Origin: a bacterium
Lineage (GTDB): Bacteria > Bacillota_I > Bacilli_A > RF39 > UBA660
Reading direction: 5' to 3'
DNA length: 5,818 bases
NCBI GenBank assembly: GCA_019421005.1
Contig: JAHZGA010000037.1
Span: 1 to 5,818 of the forward strand
Shown: in pieces, positions 1 through 5,328 of the stretch
Layout of the letters: each line of letters opens with the position of its first letter
Numbering within the stretch: the stretch's first letter is position 1
Program-made: the position numbers and the translations under genes
The notes under the pieces: model-generated
The model's input: only the letters and a program-made list of their open reading frames with translations
Databases searched by the model: none
Told to the model about the DNA's origin: nothing

Positions 1-72
1 CTTACAATATGGATAATTATGTATATTTAAATTTTAATTTTTAATAATATGAGGATGAAATTTTCTATAGTA

Positions 73-117
73 GAATTTGTGTGGAAGTACAAATTCAGTG
101 CTGGCTAGACACAAATT
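73..117. repeat. Overlapping inverted repeats with alternative pairing
   Basis: GAATTTGT (73-80) is perfectly complementary to ACAAATTC (89-96). The overlapping AATTTGTGT (74-82) is perfectly complementary to ACACAAATT (109-117). The two hairpins share their left arm and are therefore mutually exclusive in RNA. As DNA, the same unit occurs three times in two orientations, as a regulator binding cluster would. No function can be assigned. Confidence 0.45.
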
Positions 118-135
118 TTAATTCCAAATTTAAAA

Positions 136-188
136 CTATATAAAAAGAGGATGAAATTATTTTGATATTTTTTTCTCTTTTTTTATAG
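136..188. repeat. Imperfect inverted repeat, 13 of 14 positions
   Basis: CTATATAAAAAGAG (136-149) pairs with CTCTTTTTTTATAG (175-188) at 13 of 14 positions around a 25-base loop. The arms are AT-rich and the T run lies within the right arm. It could be a weak terminator of whatever lies left of the window, or chance in AT-rich DNA. Confidence 0.3.
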
Positions 189-199
189 TATTTATATAA

Positions 200-232
200 A
201 ATAAAAACTCACGAACTTTTCAGTCCGTAAGT
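200..232 (-). terminator. Minus-strand intrinsic terminator with GAAA tetraloop
   Basis: Read on the minus strand, ACTTACGGACT, a GAAA loop and AGTTCGTGAGT form an 11-pair RNA stem including two G-U wobbles, followed by TTTTATTTTAT. On the plus strand the two wobbles become A-C mismatches and no T run follows, so the hairpin is directional. No minus-strand gene precedes it within the window. Confidence 0.6.
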
Positions 233-276
233 TGATTTTAAATGGAGCGGTAAATAAAGATATTTGAAACTCCTTA

Positions 277-294
277 AGTTGTTGATAAACAACT
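277..294. repeat. Short perfect hairpin
   Basis: AGTTGTT (277-283) and AACAACT (288-294) are perfectly complementary around a GATA loop. It would form the 5' hairpin of the proposed minus-strand small RNA. The sequence works equally well as a stem on either strand. Confidence 0.45.
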
Positions 295-353
295 AATCAC
301 TAATTACATTTTAACATAAATTTAGCATAATTCAACAAAAAATCTTCATTTTA

Positions 354-386
354 TGGTACAATATATGGCAAAACACTTATGCCATA
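354..386 (+). promoter_or_regulatory. Extended -10 promoter and start-site inverted repeat for the MBL operon
   Basis: TACAAT at 357-362 is preceded by TG at 354-355, giving an extended -10 element; no good -35 hexamer is seen at normal spacing. Transcription would start near 369. The perfect repeat TATGGCA (364-370) / TGCCATA (380-386) spans this start and ends at the ribosome binding site. It could therefore be an operator or a hairpin at the mRNA 5' end. AAAGGAGG follows at 386-393, six bases before the ATG. Confidence 0.5.
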
Positions 387-399
387 AAGGAGGTTATAT

Positions 400-1296
400 A
401 TGGTTAAAATTAAATCTTTTTCTACTAATAATGGTAATATGTTTTATATTAAACATAGTAGTGACAATTTTACAATTATTGATTGTTGTATTGATGAAGA
501 AAATAAGAATTCTATACTTAATGAACTTATAAACGAAAGTAAATATAAAAGTATAACTAGACTAATTTCTACCCACCCAGATGATGATCATATTAGAGGT
601 TTAAAATTTTTAAGCGATAACTTTTCTATTCCTAACTTTTATTGTGTTAAAAATGAAGCGACAAAGGAAGATAAAACTGATGATTTTAAAAAATATTGTG
701 AATTAAGAGATTCAGACAAAGCATTTTATATTTATAAAGGATGTTCTAGAAAATGGATGAATCAAACTGATGATACAAGAGGATCGTCTGGAATAAACAT
801 TAAATGGCCTGATAGATCAAATGCTGATTTTCTTAATGCTCTACAGGACGCAAAAAATGGTGATAGTCCGAATAATATATGTCCAATAATAACATATTCT
901 TTAAATAATAATATTACGGCATATTGGTTTGGTGATTTGAAAACTGATTTTATGAACAATATAAAAGATAAAGTTGATTGGATTAAAGCAGATATAGTAT
1001 TTGCCTCTCATCATGGTAGAAGTAGCGGAAGAATACCCAATGAAATATTAGAAAAAATAAAACCCAAAATAATTATAATTGGAGAAGCACCTAGTGAAAA
1101 TTTAGATTATTATACTGGATATGAAACTATAACACAAAATACTGCTAAGGACATTGTGATTGTTTGTGAAGATAATACCGCAGACTTTTTTGTAAGTAAT
1201 ACTAATTATAAGACAGCACCATCAAATTTAAAAATGATTTATGGGAAAAATTTAGATGGATATACTTATATAGGAAGTTTAGAATATGATGGATAA
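400..1296 (+). CDS. ComEC/Rec2-type metallo-beta-lactamase-fold hydrolase
   Basis: A 298-residue soluble protein with the MBL fold. Visible landmarks are the first metal motif H59-P-D-D-D-H64, of the HPDxDH form typical of the ComEC/Rec2 branch and preceded by the hydrophobic strand LIST. Further on are a SPNN-ICPII segment (residues 156-164) matching the ComEC 'N-S/N' strand, FGDL (177-180) giving the bridging aspartate D179, and ASHHGRSSG (202-210) with H204-H205-G206. All expected metal ligands appear present, so it should be an active hydrolase, probably acting on a phosphoester or nucleic-acid-related substrate; the true substrate is unknown. Unlike ComEC it carries no membrane channel of its own, and the membrane part may be supplied by the next gene. 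The start is fixed by AAAGGAGG six bases upstream. Its last codons overlap the start of the downstream gene, so the two are translationally coupled. No signal peptide is seen, which points to the cytoplasm. Confidence 0.88.
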   Translation: MVKIKSFSTNNGNMFYIKHSSDNFTIIDCCIDEENKNSILNELINESKYKSITRLISTHPDDDHIRGLKFLSDNFSIPNFYCVKNEATKEDKTDDFKKYCELRDSDKAFYIYKGCSRKWMNQTDDTRGSSGINIKWPDRSNADFLNALQDAKNGDSPNNICPIITYSLNNNITAYWFGDLKTDFMNNIKDKVDWIKADIVFASHHGRSSGRIPNEILEKIKPKIIIIGEAPSENLDYYTGYETITQNTAKDIVIVCEDNTADFFVSNTNYKTAPSNLKMIYGKNLDGYTYIGSLEYDG

Positions 1297-1885
1297 TTTT
1301 GGATTTAGAATTAATAAATACTTTAAAGTATCTTTGGTTATTGGGCTAATTGATTTATTAATTTTTTATGTGATAGGAAAAGTTTTTAAATATATGAATT
1401 TATTTTATATAATAATAGATAATTGGAAATATGTATTCCTTTTTATAGGCAGTATATTATTAATAATTTATCTTTTTGATATTTTGTTCTTTTATGAAAG
1501 AAATAGAAAATACAAATTTTTATTAATATTTAACGAACCTTTTAAAAAATGGCAAACATACATTAGCAAAAAAAGTGTTATTAATAAAAATCATAAGAAA
1601 AATGATTTTTATTCTGATATTTATTGCAAGGTTAAAAATATTAATAAAATACAAGGCATAAGAGATGATGAAATATTAATTAGGGATATTGCTGTTCATT
1701 TAGTATTCACAAATATAATAATTCTTTTTGTTTTCTTTTTATTAGAACATATAGAAATAAAAATATACATTTATTGTTTTATAGCTTTAATTCTAATTTA
1801 TATAATTTTAAATATATCTTATAGAAATTATTTAAAATATTATATTAACGAAATATATAATGAATATATTAACATAAAAAAATAA
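1286..1885 (+). CDS. Four-helix membrane protein coupled to the MBL hydrolase
   Basis: A 199-residue protein, not recognised as a named family. Hydrophobic segments lie at about residues 15-34, 48-69, 134-153 and 157-177. Between the two pairs is a lysine- and asparagine-rich loop of about 65 residues, and the tail is basic and tyrosine-rich (178-199). By the positive-inside rule the loop and tail would be cytoplasmic. The ATG overlaps the end of the MBL gene by 11 bases and is preceded by AGGAAG (1272-1277) at 8-base spacing. A second ATG three bases on is too far from that site to be preferred. The tight coupling suggests a two-component unit, with this protein as membrane anchor, sensor or effector of the hydrolase. 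SLATT-like effectors also pair two helices with a cytosolic part, but the four-helix layout and lack of recognised motifs make that only a loose analogy. Confidence 0.8.
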   Translation: MMDNFGFRINKYFKVSLVIGLIDLLIFYVIGKVFKYMNLFYIIIDNWKYVFLFIGSILLIIYLFDILFFYERNRKYKFLLIFNEPFKKWQTYISKKSVINKNHKKNDFYSDIYCKVKNINKIQGIRDDEILIRDIAVHLVFTNIIILFVFFLLEHIEIKIYIYCFIALILIYIILNISYRNYLKYYINEIYNEYINIKK

Positions 1886-1897
1886 TTATGCTATACT
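1869..1897 (+). promoter_or_regulatory. Strong sigma-A-type promoter for the third cargo gene
   Basis: TTAACA (1869-1874) and TATACT (1892-1897) each match five of six consensus bases. They are separated by 17 bases, and TG at 1889-1890 adds an extended -10. The -35 lies inside the last codons of the membrane-protein gene. Transcription would start near 1904, followed by GGGAGG at 1913-1918 and the ATG at 1927. The third gene can therefore be expressed separately from the MBL pair. Confidence 0.65.
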
Positions 1898-1926
1898 ATT
1901 TATAGTTATTTAGGGAGGTTTTATAG

Positions 1927-2616
1927 ATGAGTGAGTTATTTTCAAAGGCGGAAGATTGCAGTTTATTAGCAAGTAGATTAAAGAAAAAATTAGGAGATAA
2001 AATTGATTTTTATGGTTCAACATATATAGAAATTCCAAGCGGTAAGTATTTATCCTCATATAGAAAGAATAACGGAGAATACATGTTTAATGGACAATGG
2101 TTACCATTTTATTTTAAATTTTCTGAAAACGAGTTTTTAAGAATTAGTGTGGGTTCTAATCATTGTGGTAGTTCGCTTGGTGAAAAAATGGCTGCTTTAA
2201 GTGATTTCTATTCAATATTAAGTGAAGAATATGGTGAACCAACGGTTTTTTATACTACTAAAGATGACGATGAAGGACTATTAACTTTACAATGGGCTTT
2301 CATTAATAAAGAAGAGGAAATAGAAAAATTTCAAAGTGGTACATATTTTGATGATGCTGAAATTGATACATTAATAGTACTAGGCAAAAAAAGAGAAAAT
2401 GTAGATGGTTATAGTTTGAGTGATAAAACAAGAGAGATTATTTCTAGACAAGTTGGTTTACCATTTGAATTAATACATTTAGTAGATGAAGATATTGAAA
2501 ACTTTGTTAAACATAAAAATGGTAAAGAAGTGACAATACCCACAGGTGCCAAAGTAGATGGATATCATGTTACATCATATGAAAAAAAATTAGAGAGAAA
2601 GTTAAGAAAAATATAA
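1927..2616 (+). CDS. Conserved-looking hypothetical protein, 229 aa
   Basis: I do not recognise the family. The protein is soluble and charged, with no signal peptide or membrane segment. A globular N-terminal part (about 1-155) has alternating strands and helices, including the aromatic-rich stretch QWLPFYFKF (57-65), the glycine-containing SVGSNHCGSSLG (74-85), and EEYGEPTVFY (100-109) followed by LLTLQWAF. A linker leads to a smaller C-terminal part (about 165-229) ending in a highly basic helix, EKKLERKLRKI, that could contact nucleic acid or another protein. The start is supported by GGGAGG at 1913-1918, 8 bases before the ATG. It has its own promoter and ends at a terminator shared with the convergent mobility gene. 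Position suggests cargo; whether it works with the MBL pair is unknown. Confidence 0.75.
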   Translation: MSELFSKAEDCSLLASRLKKKLGDKIDFYGSTYIEIPSGKYLSSYRKNNGEYMFNGQWLPFYFKFSENEFLRISVGSNHCGSSLGEKMAALSDFYSILSEEYGEPTVFYTTKDDDEGLLTLQWAFINKEEEIEKFQSGTYFDDAEIDTLIVLGKKRENVDGYSLSDKTREIISRQVGLPFELIHLVDEDIENFVKHKNGKEVTIPTGAKVDGYHVTSYEKKLERKLRKI

Positions 2617-2617
2617 T

Positions 2618-2648
2618 AAAAGATGATTATCGTTCGAAATCATCTTTT
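2618..2648. terminator. Bidirectional terminator between convergent genes
   Basis: AAAAGATGATT (2618-2628) and AATCATCTTTT (2638-2648) are perfectly complementary over 11 bases around a 9-base loop. T runs are available on both strands because the arms end in A and T tracts. It begins just after the stop of the + strand gene. It also contains the last codons and stop of the - strand gene, so it can end transcription from both sides. Confidence 0.8.
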
Positions 2649-3172
2649 TCTTTACTTAAATCTAAAATTTCGATGTCATCTTCATCTAAAACATTATCTT
2701 CATACATATCATTAACAACATCAATATATTTATCATCTTTATTATACCAACTATGAAGTTTGCTATGTAGAAATAATATTAGTTTTTCAAACTTATCTTT
2801 CCAATAATTAAGGGTATTTTGTATATCATATATTTTATATTTTAAAAATGATATTTCATTATCTTTTTCTTTAATCGTATTATTTAAAGTCTTAACTCTT
2901 AAATTAAGTGCTTTATTATTTTCACTTAAAGTTTTAATCTTATTATTCTTATCTTTTAATTGTTCATGAGCATTAACTAGTGTATTAGACAGTGTTTGTA
3001 TTTTATCATATTCTTTACTAGTATTATCTACTTTTGATAATTGTCTTACATTTTGAATAGCATTATTAGGTAACGATGTTGTTCCACTTAAATTATTTTT
3101 ACCATTTTGTTTAGATATGTTTTTTCTATTTTTATCACTACCTAAATGTAATGAATAAGCAAGATCTGACAT
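2627..3172 (-). CDS. Short coiled-coil protein, probable internally deleted Mob/Pre relaxase
   Basis: A 181-residue protein starting at the ATG at 3172, which follows AAAGGAGG (3185-3178) by five bases. An in-frame ATG at 3211 lies upstream of that site and is rejected. Residues 1-17 (SDLAYSLHLGSDKNRK) resemble the opening of one Firmicute Mob/Pre relaxase branch, and NVRQLSKVDN (41-50) resembles the early 'R-L-x-K-V-D' stretch. Residues about 54-125 form a heptad-rich coiled coil. Residues 124-170 (W124, the basic-aromatic helix, then D/E-rich NVLDEDDIEIL) resemble the C-terminal tail of such relaxases. The family normally exceeds 350 residues. Here the catalytic centre with its histidine/metal motifs is absent while the frame stays open. 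It should thus lack nicking activity, but might still dimerise or bind its oriT. The family call rests on remembered resemblance, not alignment. It sits just after an oriT-like spacer, as MobV genes do. Confidence 0.65.
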   Translation of the reverse strand: MSDLAYSLHLGSDKNRKNISKQNGKNNLSGTTSLPNNAIQNVRQLSKVDNTSKEYDKIQTLSNTLVNAHEQLKDKNNKIKTLSENNKALNLRVKTLNNTIKEKDNEISFLKYKIYDIQNTLNYWKDKFEKLILFLHSKLHSWYNKDDKYIDVVNDMYEDNVLDEDDIEILDLSKEKDDFER

Positions 3173-3177
3173 TTTTT

Positions 3178-3185
3178 CCTCCTTT
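3178..3185 (-). promoter_or_regulatory. Ribosome binding site deciding the Mob-like start
   Basis: Minus-strand AAAGGAGG lies five bases before the ATG at 3172. It falls inside the reading frame that would begin at 3211, so the shorter protein is the translated form. Confidence 0.8.
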
Positions 3186-3275
3186 CTAGAGGTGACCACT
3201 GGAGTAGCCATTTTGTTTATCCAAAATTTCTAACCCCTAGGAATTTTGTGCGTACCATGCAAAATATCCAGTGGG

Positions 3276-3294
3276 CTAAGGTTTAACACCTTAG
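3276..3294. repeat. Perfect 7-bp hairpin in the oriT-like spacer
   Basis: CTAAGGT and ACCTTAG flank the loop TTAAC. No T run follows on either strand, so it is not an intrinsic terminator. It adjoins the outer repeat of the candidate oriT by a single base. Confidence 0.6.
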
Positions 3295-3334
3295 AATCCG
3301 TTTTACAATTTTTAATCTGCTATCGCCACTTTCA

Positions 3335-3348
3335 TTTACTTTCGTAAA
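3335..3348. repeat. Small hairpin just past the recombinase stop
   Basis: TTTAC (3335-3339) and GTAAA (3344-3348) pair around TTTC. It lies 19 bases beyond the recombinase stop codon. No T run follows on the minus strand, so it is not a convincing terminator. Confidence 0.35.
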
Positions 3349-3366
3349 CAAAACGTGTCACGCATA

Positions 3367-4410
3367 TTAAAAATTTTCTTCAGTTACATTATCTGGTATT
3401 GTTTCAAATGCATCTTTTATATTTACCTTTATATCATTAGGACTATTTTTTGTAGCAAACATTCCCATTGCTACCCAATTATTATCTCCATTATTATTTT
3501 TCTGCAATGGGAATGTTCTAATAGGAACTTCATTCTTGCGAAGTGAACCTATATCTAATTTTTCTGTTTCTTTATAAAAAGTACCTTTATAAAAATTAAC
3601 TTCATAATACTCATTTAATCTATAAAAATGTTGCATAACTTCTTTAATAGGCAAATATTCACTATATCTAACATTTGTATTTGTAGATATACCATTGAAA
3701 CTATAAATGAGTTCTTTTTTCTTATCACTGTAACCTTTATTATATAATTCTTCAAAATCACTATAAAATGTACTTCTAAAATTAACTTGTTTAATTAGAT
3801 ACATATTGTTTTTAAATTCTAATTCAATATCATCAATATATAGCATAACTATATCAGCTTTAGCTTGTCTATCTAACAGCTCCCAATTATCATTAAAAGC
3901 ATAATAGGTAATAGGAAGTTTAATTTTATTAATAAAATCCATATCTCGTTTGAGTAGGATATCTTCTACTGTAAAATTAAGTTGTTCTGACTGTGAATTT
4001 TCTAACATTTTAGAATTAATTATTTCAATTTGTCTTTCTATTACTTTAGATTCTTGTTTAAATTCTTCTTCAGTAAACAATTCATTAATATATGCTTTTT
4101 TAATTCTATCTTTTTTATTATTTAACTTTTTCAATTTTTGTTCTAGTTCAATTTTAGGGTTATCTATTTTTGCTTTTAAAACTGGTAAAAAGAATTCATT
4201 AACAACATTATCGTACTCTAATAAATCAGCAAGTAAATTTTTAATATGTTCTTCAATTTTATTTTCATGAATATTATTTTTGTAATTCTCACATCTATAG
4301 TAGAAGTACCATTTATCTGATTTGATTTTATGTGAAGCACCACCTGCAAGAATTCTACCACATTTAAGACATCTTAACTTTTGTAAGAAGATATAAGTTT
4401 GTGTTCTCAT
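3367..4410 (-). CDS. Open C-terminal fragment of the broken recombinase
   Basis: This is the remaining open frame after the second stop, beginning at an internal methionine (codon 271 of the full gene). It holds the zinc-ribbon (C-L-K-C, then C-E-N-Y), the coiled-coil segment and the C-terminal domain that normally help recognise and synapse att sites. No ribosome binding site precedes the internal ATG, so separate translation is doubtful. I list it only because an automatic annotation may show it as a gene. Confidence 0.4.
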   Translation of the reverse strand: MRTQTYIFLQKLRCLKCGRILAGGASHKIKSDKWYFYYRCENYKNNIHENKIEEHIKNLLADLLEYDNVVNEFFLPVLKAKIDNPKIELEQKLKKLNNKKDRIKKAYINELFTEEEFKQESKVIERQIEIINSKMLENSQSEQLNFTVEDILLKRDMDFINKIKLPITYYAFNDNWELLDRQAKADIVMLYIDDIELEFKNNMYLIKQVNFRSTFYSDFEELYNKGYSDKKKELIYSFNGISTNTNVRYSEYLPIKEVMQHFYRLNEYYEVNFYKGTFYKETEKLDIGSLRKNEVPIRTFPLQKNNNGDNNWVAMGMFATKNSPNDIKVNIKDAFETIPDNVTEENF

Positions 4411-4740
4411 ATAATTCTTTTGATTTTTCTTTGCCTGTACTTGGCAATTTTCCCATAATTCTTTACTTACAATGGGCTCTACAACATCTTTATAATAAGT
4501 TTGATGATTCGTTCTTTTACCATGAACATAATCACCTTTATATACTTCATTAGAGATAATTCTAAGTATTCCAGTATCACACCAATTTGTTTTACCTAAG
4601 GCTTTTTATTCATTAAAAATAGTCGCAATATTATAATATGATTTTCCTTCAAAATATAAATTATATATTCTTATAACAACATCTTTAGTCAATAAATCAG
4701 GTACTAATTTTTTATCTAAATGTTTATAACCTAGAGGTGC

Positions 4741-5220
4741 TCATTCAGGAATGTGTCCTTCCTTAATTGCTCCAACAAGTCCTACTTTAGTTCTTTCACT
4801 TGTTCTTTCTATTTCATTTTGTGAAACAGTAGTTAAAAGCCTAGCTACCATTTTACCACTTGAATTAGTAGTATTAATTTCTTCATTAGCACAATCTAAA
4901 TAAGCATTGTTTTCATCTAAGAATTTCATAATATCTTCCATATCGTAAACACTTCTAGTTAATCTATCCAATTTTAATACAACAATAGTATTACATTTCT
5001 TATCCCTAATATCTTGTAATAGTTCTTCAAATGCAGGTCTTTCATTGCCTGTTTTAGCACTTATACCAGCATCTTTATATAGTTTATATATCTCATAACC
5101 TTTATACTCACACATTGCTTTTAATCGTTTTTCTTGTTCGGGCAAACTAAATCCTTCTCTTGCTTGATCTTCGGTTGAAACTCTCATATATAATCCACAT
5201 ATCCTTTTATTCTCATCCAT
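4741..5220 (-). CDS. N-terminal catalytic fragment of the broken recombinase, 159 aa
   Basis: From ATG 5220 the frame runs to the TGA at 4743-4741 and encodes the complete resolvase catalytic domain. S15 is in the RVST motif, R86 and R89 in LDRLTR, and the N-E-I-E-R-T-S-E-R helix that drives dimer formation ends the domain. It has a good ribosome binding site and could be made as a stable domain. It lacks all DNA-recognition domains of a large serine recombinase, so it could at most interact with other recombinases. Confidence 0.5.
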   Translation of the reverse strand: MDENKRICGLYMRVSTEDQAREGFSLPEQEKRLKAMCEYKGYEIYKLYKDAGISAKTGNERPAFEELLQDIRDKKCNTIVVLKLDRLTRSVYDMEDIMKFLDENNAYLDCANEEINTTNSSGKMVARLLTTVSQNEIERTSERTKVGLVGAIKEGHIPE

Positions 5221-5229
5221 TAAAATCAA

Positions 5230-5237
5230 CTCCTTTT
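5230..5237 (-). promoter_or_regulatory. Ribosome binding site of the recombinase gene
   Basis: Minus-strand AAAAGGAG ends nine bases before ATG 5220 and directly touches the alternative TTG at 5229. This decides for the ATG. It begins only three bases after the T run of the upstream terminator. Confidence 0.8.
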
Positions 5238-5240
5238 ACT

Positions 5241-5288
5241 AAAAAAGGGCAAAGTAGTCTTAACTATGGTTTTTATACTACTTTGCCC
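5241..5288 (-). terminator. Attenuator-like terminator in front of the recombinase
   Basis: Minus-strand GGGCAAAGTAGT (5288-5277) and ACTACTTTGCCC (5258-5247) form a perfect 12-bp stem with an 18-base loop. TTTTTT (5246-5241) follows immediately, a textbook intrinsic terminator. Only 20 bases separate the T run from the recombinase ATG, so no promoter fits between, and any message for the recombinase must read through it. It could also simply end the small gene at 5349-5624. The layout resembles the attenuated leaders known in front of some Firmicute resistance genes. Confidence 0.75.
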
Positions 5289-5290
5289 AT
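5273..5290 (-). CDS. Possible five-codon leader peptide MGKVV
   Basis: ATG at 5290 opens a five-codon frame, M-G-K-V-V, ending in TAA at 5275-5273. Its codons 2-5 form the 5' arm of the terminator stem, so a ribosome on it would prevent the stem from folding and allow transcription into the recombinase. No good ribosome binding site precedes it (only AAGAAAA some distance upstream), so translation is uncertain. Confidence 0.3.
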   Translation of the reverse strand: MGKVV

Positions 5291-5322
5291 AAATAAATTA
5301 AATATAAAGTTTTCTTAATTTA

Positions 5323-5328
5323 ATTATA
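5323..5328 (-). promoter_or_regulatory. Possible -10 element for the recombinase leader
   Basis: Minus-strand TATAAT (5328-5323) is a perfect -10 hexamer, between the stop of the small upstream gene and the leader hairpin. The -35 position at 17-base spacing reads TAGTAA, a poor match, and no TG extension is present. A start near 5316 would give a leader of about 95 bases containing the whole hairpin. Confidence 0.35.

Larger units (their letters stand above)
200..301 (-). ncRNA. Candidate minus-strand small RNA of about 100 nt
   Basis: On the minus strand a promoter-like pair, TTGAAT (335-330) and TAAAAT (313-308) with a 16-base spacer, predicts a start near 301. A terminator-like hairpin at 232-207 would end the transcript near 200. 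Between them lie a perfect hairpin (294-277) and a possible GGAG/CTCC pairing (273-270 with 247-244). No start codon is suitably placed after the AAGGAG at 275-270, so the product would be RNA. It diverges from the MBL gene. This is prediction from motifs only; the terminator might instead be a relic of a lost gene. Confidence 0.3.
1..399. other. Gene-free leader with repeats upstream of the MBL gene
   Basis: No convincing coding frame is seen on either strand. The stretch holds a 12-base direct repeat (GAGGATGAAATT at 51-62 and 147-158), overlapping inverted repeats around 73-117, an imperfect inverted repeat at 136-188, and a minus-strand terminator-like hairpin at 207-232. A small hairpin lies at 277-294, and the promoter and leader hairpin of the MBL gene lie at 354-386. 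A 17-codon frame starting at 57 has its GAGG abutting the ATG, so I do not call it a gene. Confidence 0.6.
3173..3366 (-). other. Candidate origin of transfer (oriT) rich in inverted repeats
   Basis: This noncoding spacer lies directly upstream of the Mob-like gene, where MobV-type oriT sites are found. CCACTGGA (3196-3203) and TCCAGTGG (3267-3274) form a perfect outer repeat. Inside it lies CAAAATT (3222-3228) / AATTTTG (3242-3248), with alternative partners ATTTTG (3210-3215) and CAAAAT (3260-3265). GTGCGTAC (3248-3255 region) next to the inner repeat has the look of a nick-site core. CTAAGGT (3276-3282) / ACCTTAG (3288-3294) forms a further hairpin. Its base composition is visibly less AT-rich than its flanks. 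The role is inferred from position and symmetry. Confidence 0.45.
3367..5220 (-). pseudogene. Large serine recombinase (TnpX/TndX-like) with two in-frame stops
   Basis: One continuous frame of 617 codons encodes all parts of a large serine recombinase. It has the resolvase catalytic domain (1-140; Y-M-R-V-S15 with nucleophile S15, and L-D-R86-L-T-R89) and the long helix leading into the recombinase DNA-binding domain (APLGYKH at 161-167 onward). It also has a zinc-ribbon (C284, C287, C310), a coiled coil (about 365-415) and a C-terminal extension. It is broken by TGA at codon 160 (4743-4741), between GHIPE and APLGYKH, and TAA at codon 205 (4608-4606), in IFNE-stop-KALGK. The sequence on both sides remains good family sequence in the same frame, so both are point substitutions, not frameshifts. 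The fourth zinc-ribbon cysteine is tyrosine (codon 313, TAC). Such enzymes integrate and excise mobile elements. This copy should be inactive unless both stops are read through. The start is ATG 5220, 9 bases after AAAAGGAG; an in-frame TTG at 5229 abuts that site and is unusable. Confidence 0.88.

Noticed and set aside
57..110. Short frame MKFSIVEF... of 17 codons
   Set aside because: GAGG abuts the ATG with no spacer, and the frame is largely the inverted-repeat sequence itself.
762..959. Open frame of 65 codons on the minus strand inside the MBL gene
   Set aside because: It lies wholly within a well-supported gene on the other strand, has no ribosome binding site and shows no family features; it is a shadow.
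3355..3546. Hydrophobic 63-codon plus-strand frame
   Set aside because: It is antisense to the recombinase C-terminus; hydrophobicity comes from AT-rich complement codons, with no supporting start signals.
3950..4270. 106-codon plus-strand frame
   Set aside because: It is antisense to the recombinase coiled coil; the serine- and leucine-rich translation is typical of a reverse-strand shadow.
4606..4743. Alternative genetic code (TGA as Trp) explaining the break in the recombinase
   Set aside because: The second break is TAA, which stays a stop. Tryptophan in the neighbouring genes is written TGG, and no other gene shows an internal TGA. The family does not have Trp at this position as far as I recall.
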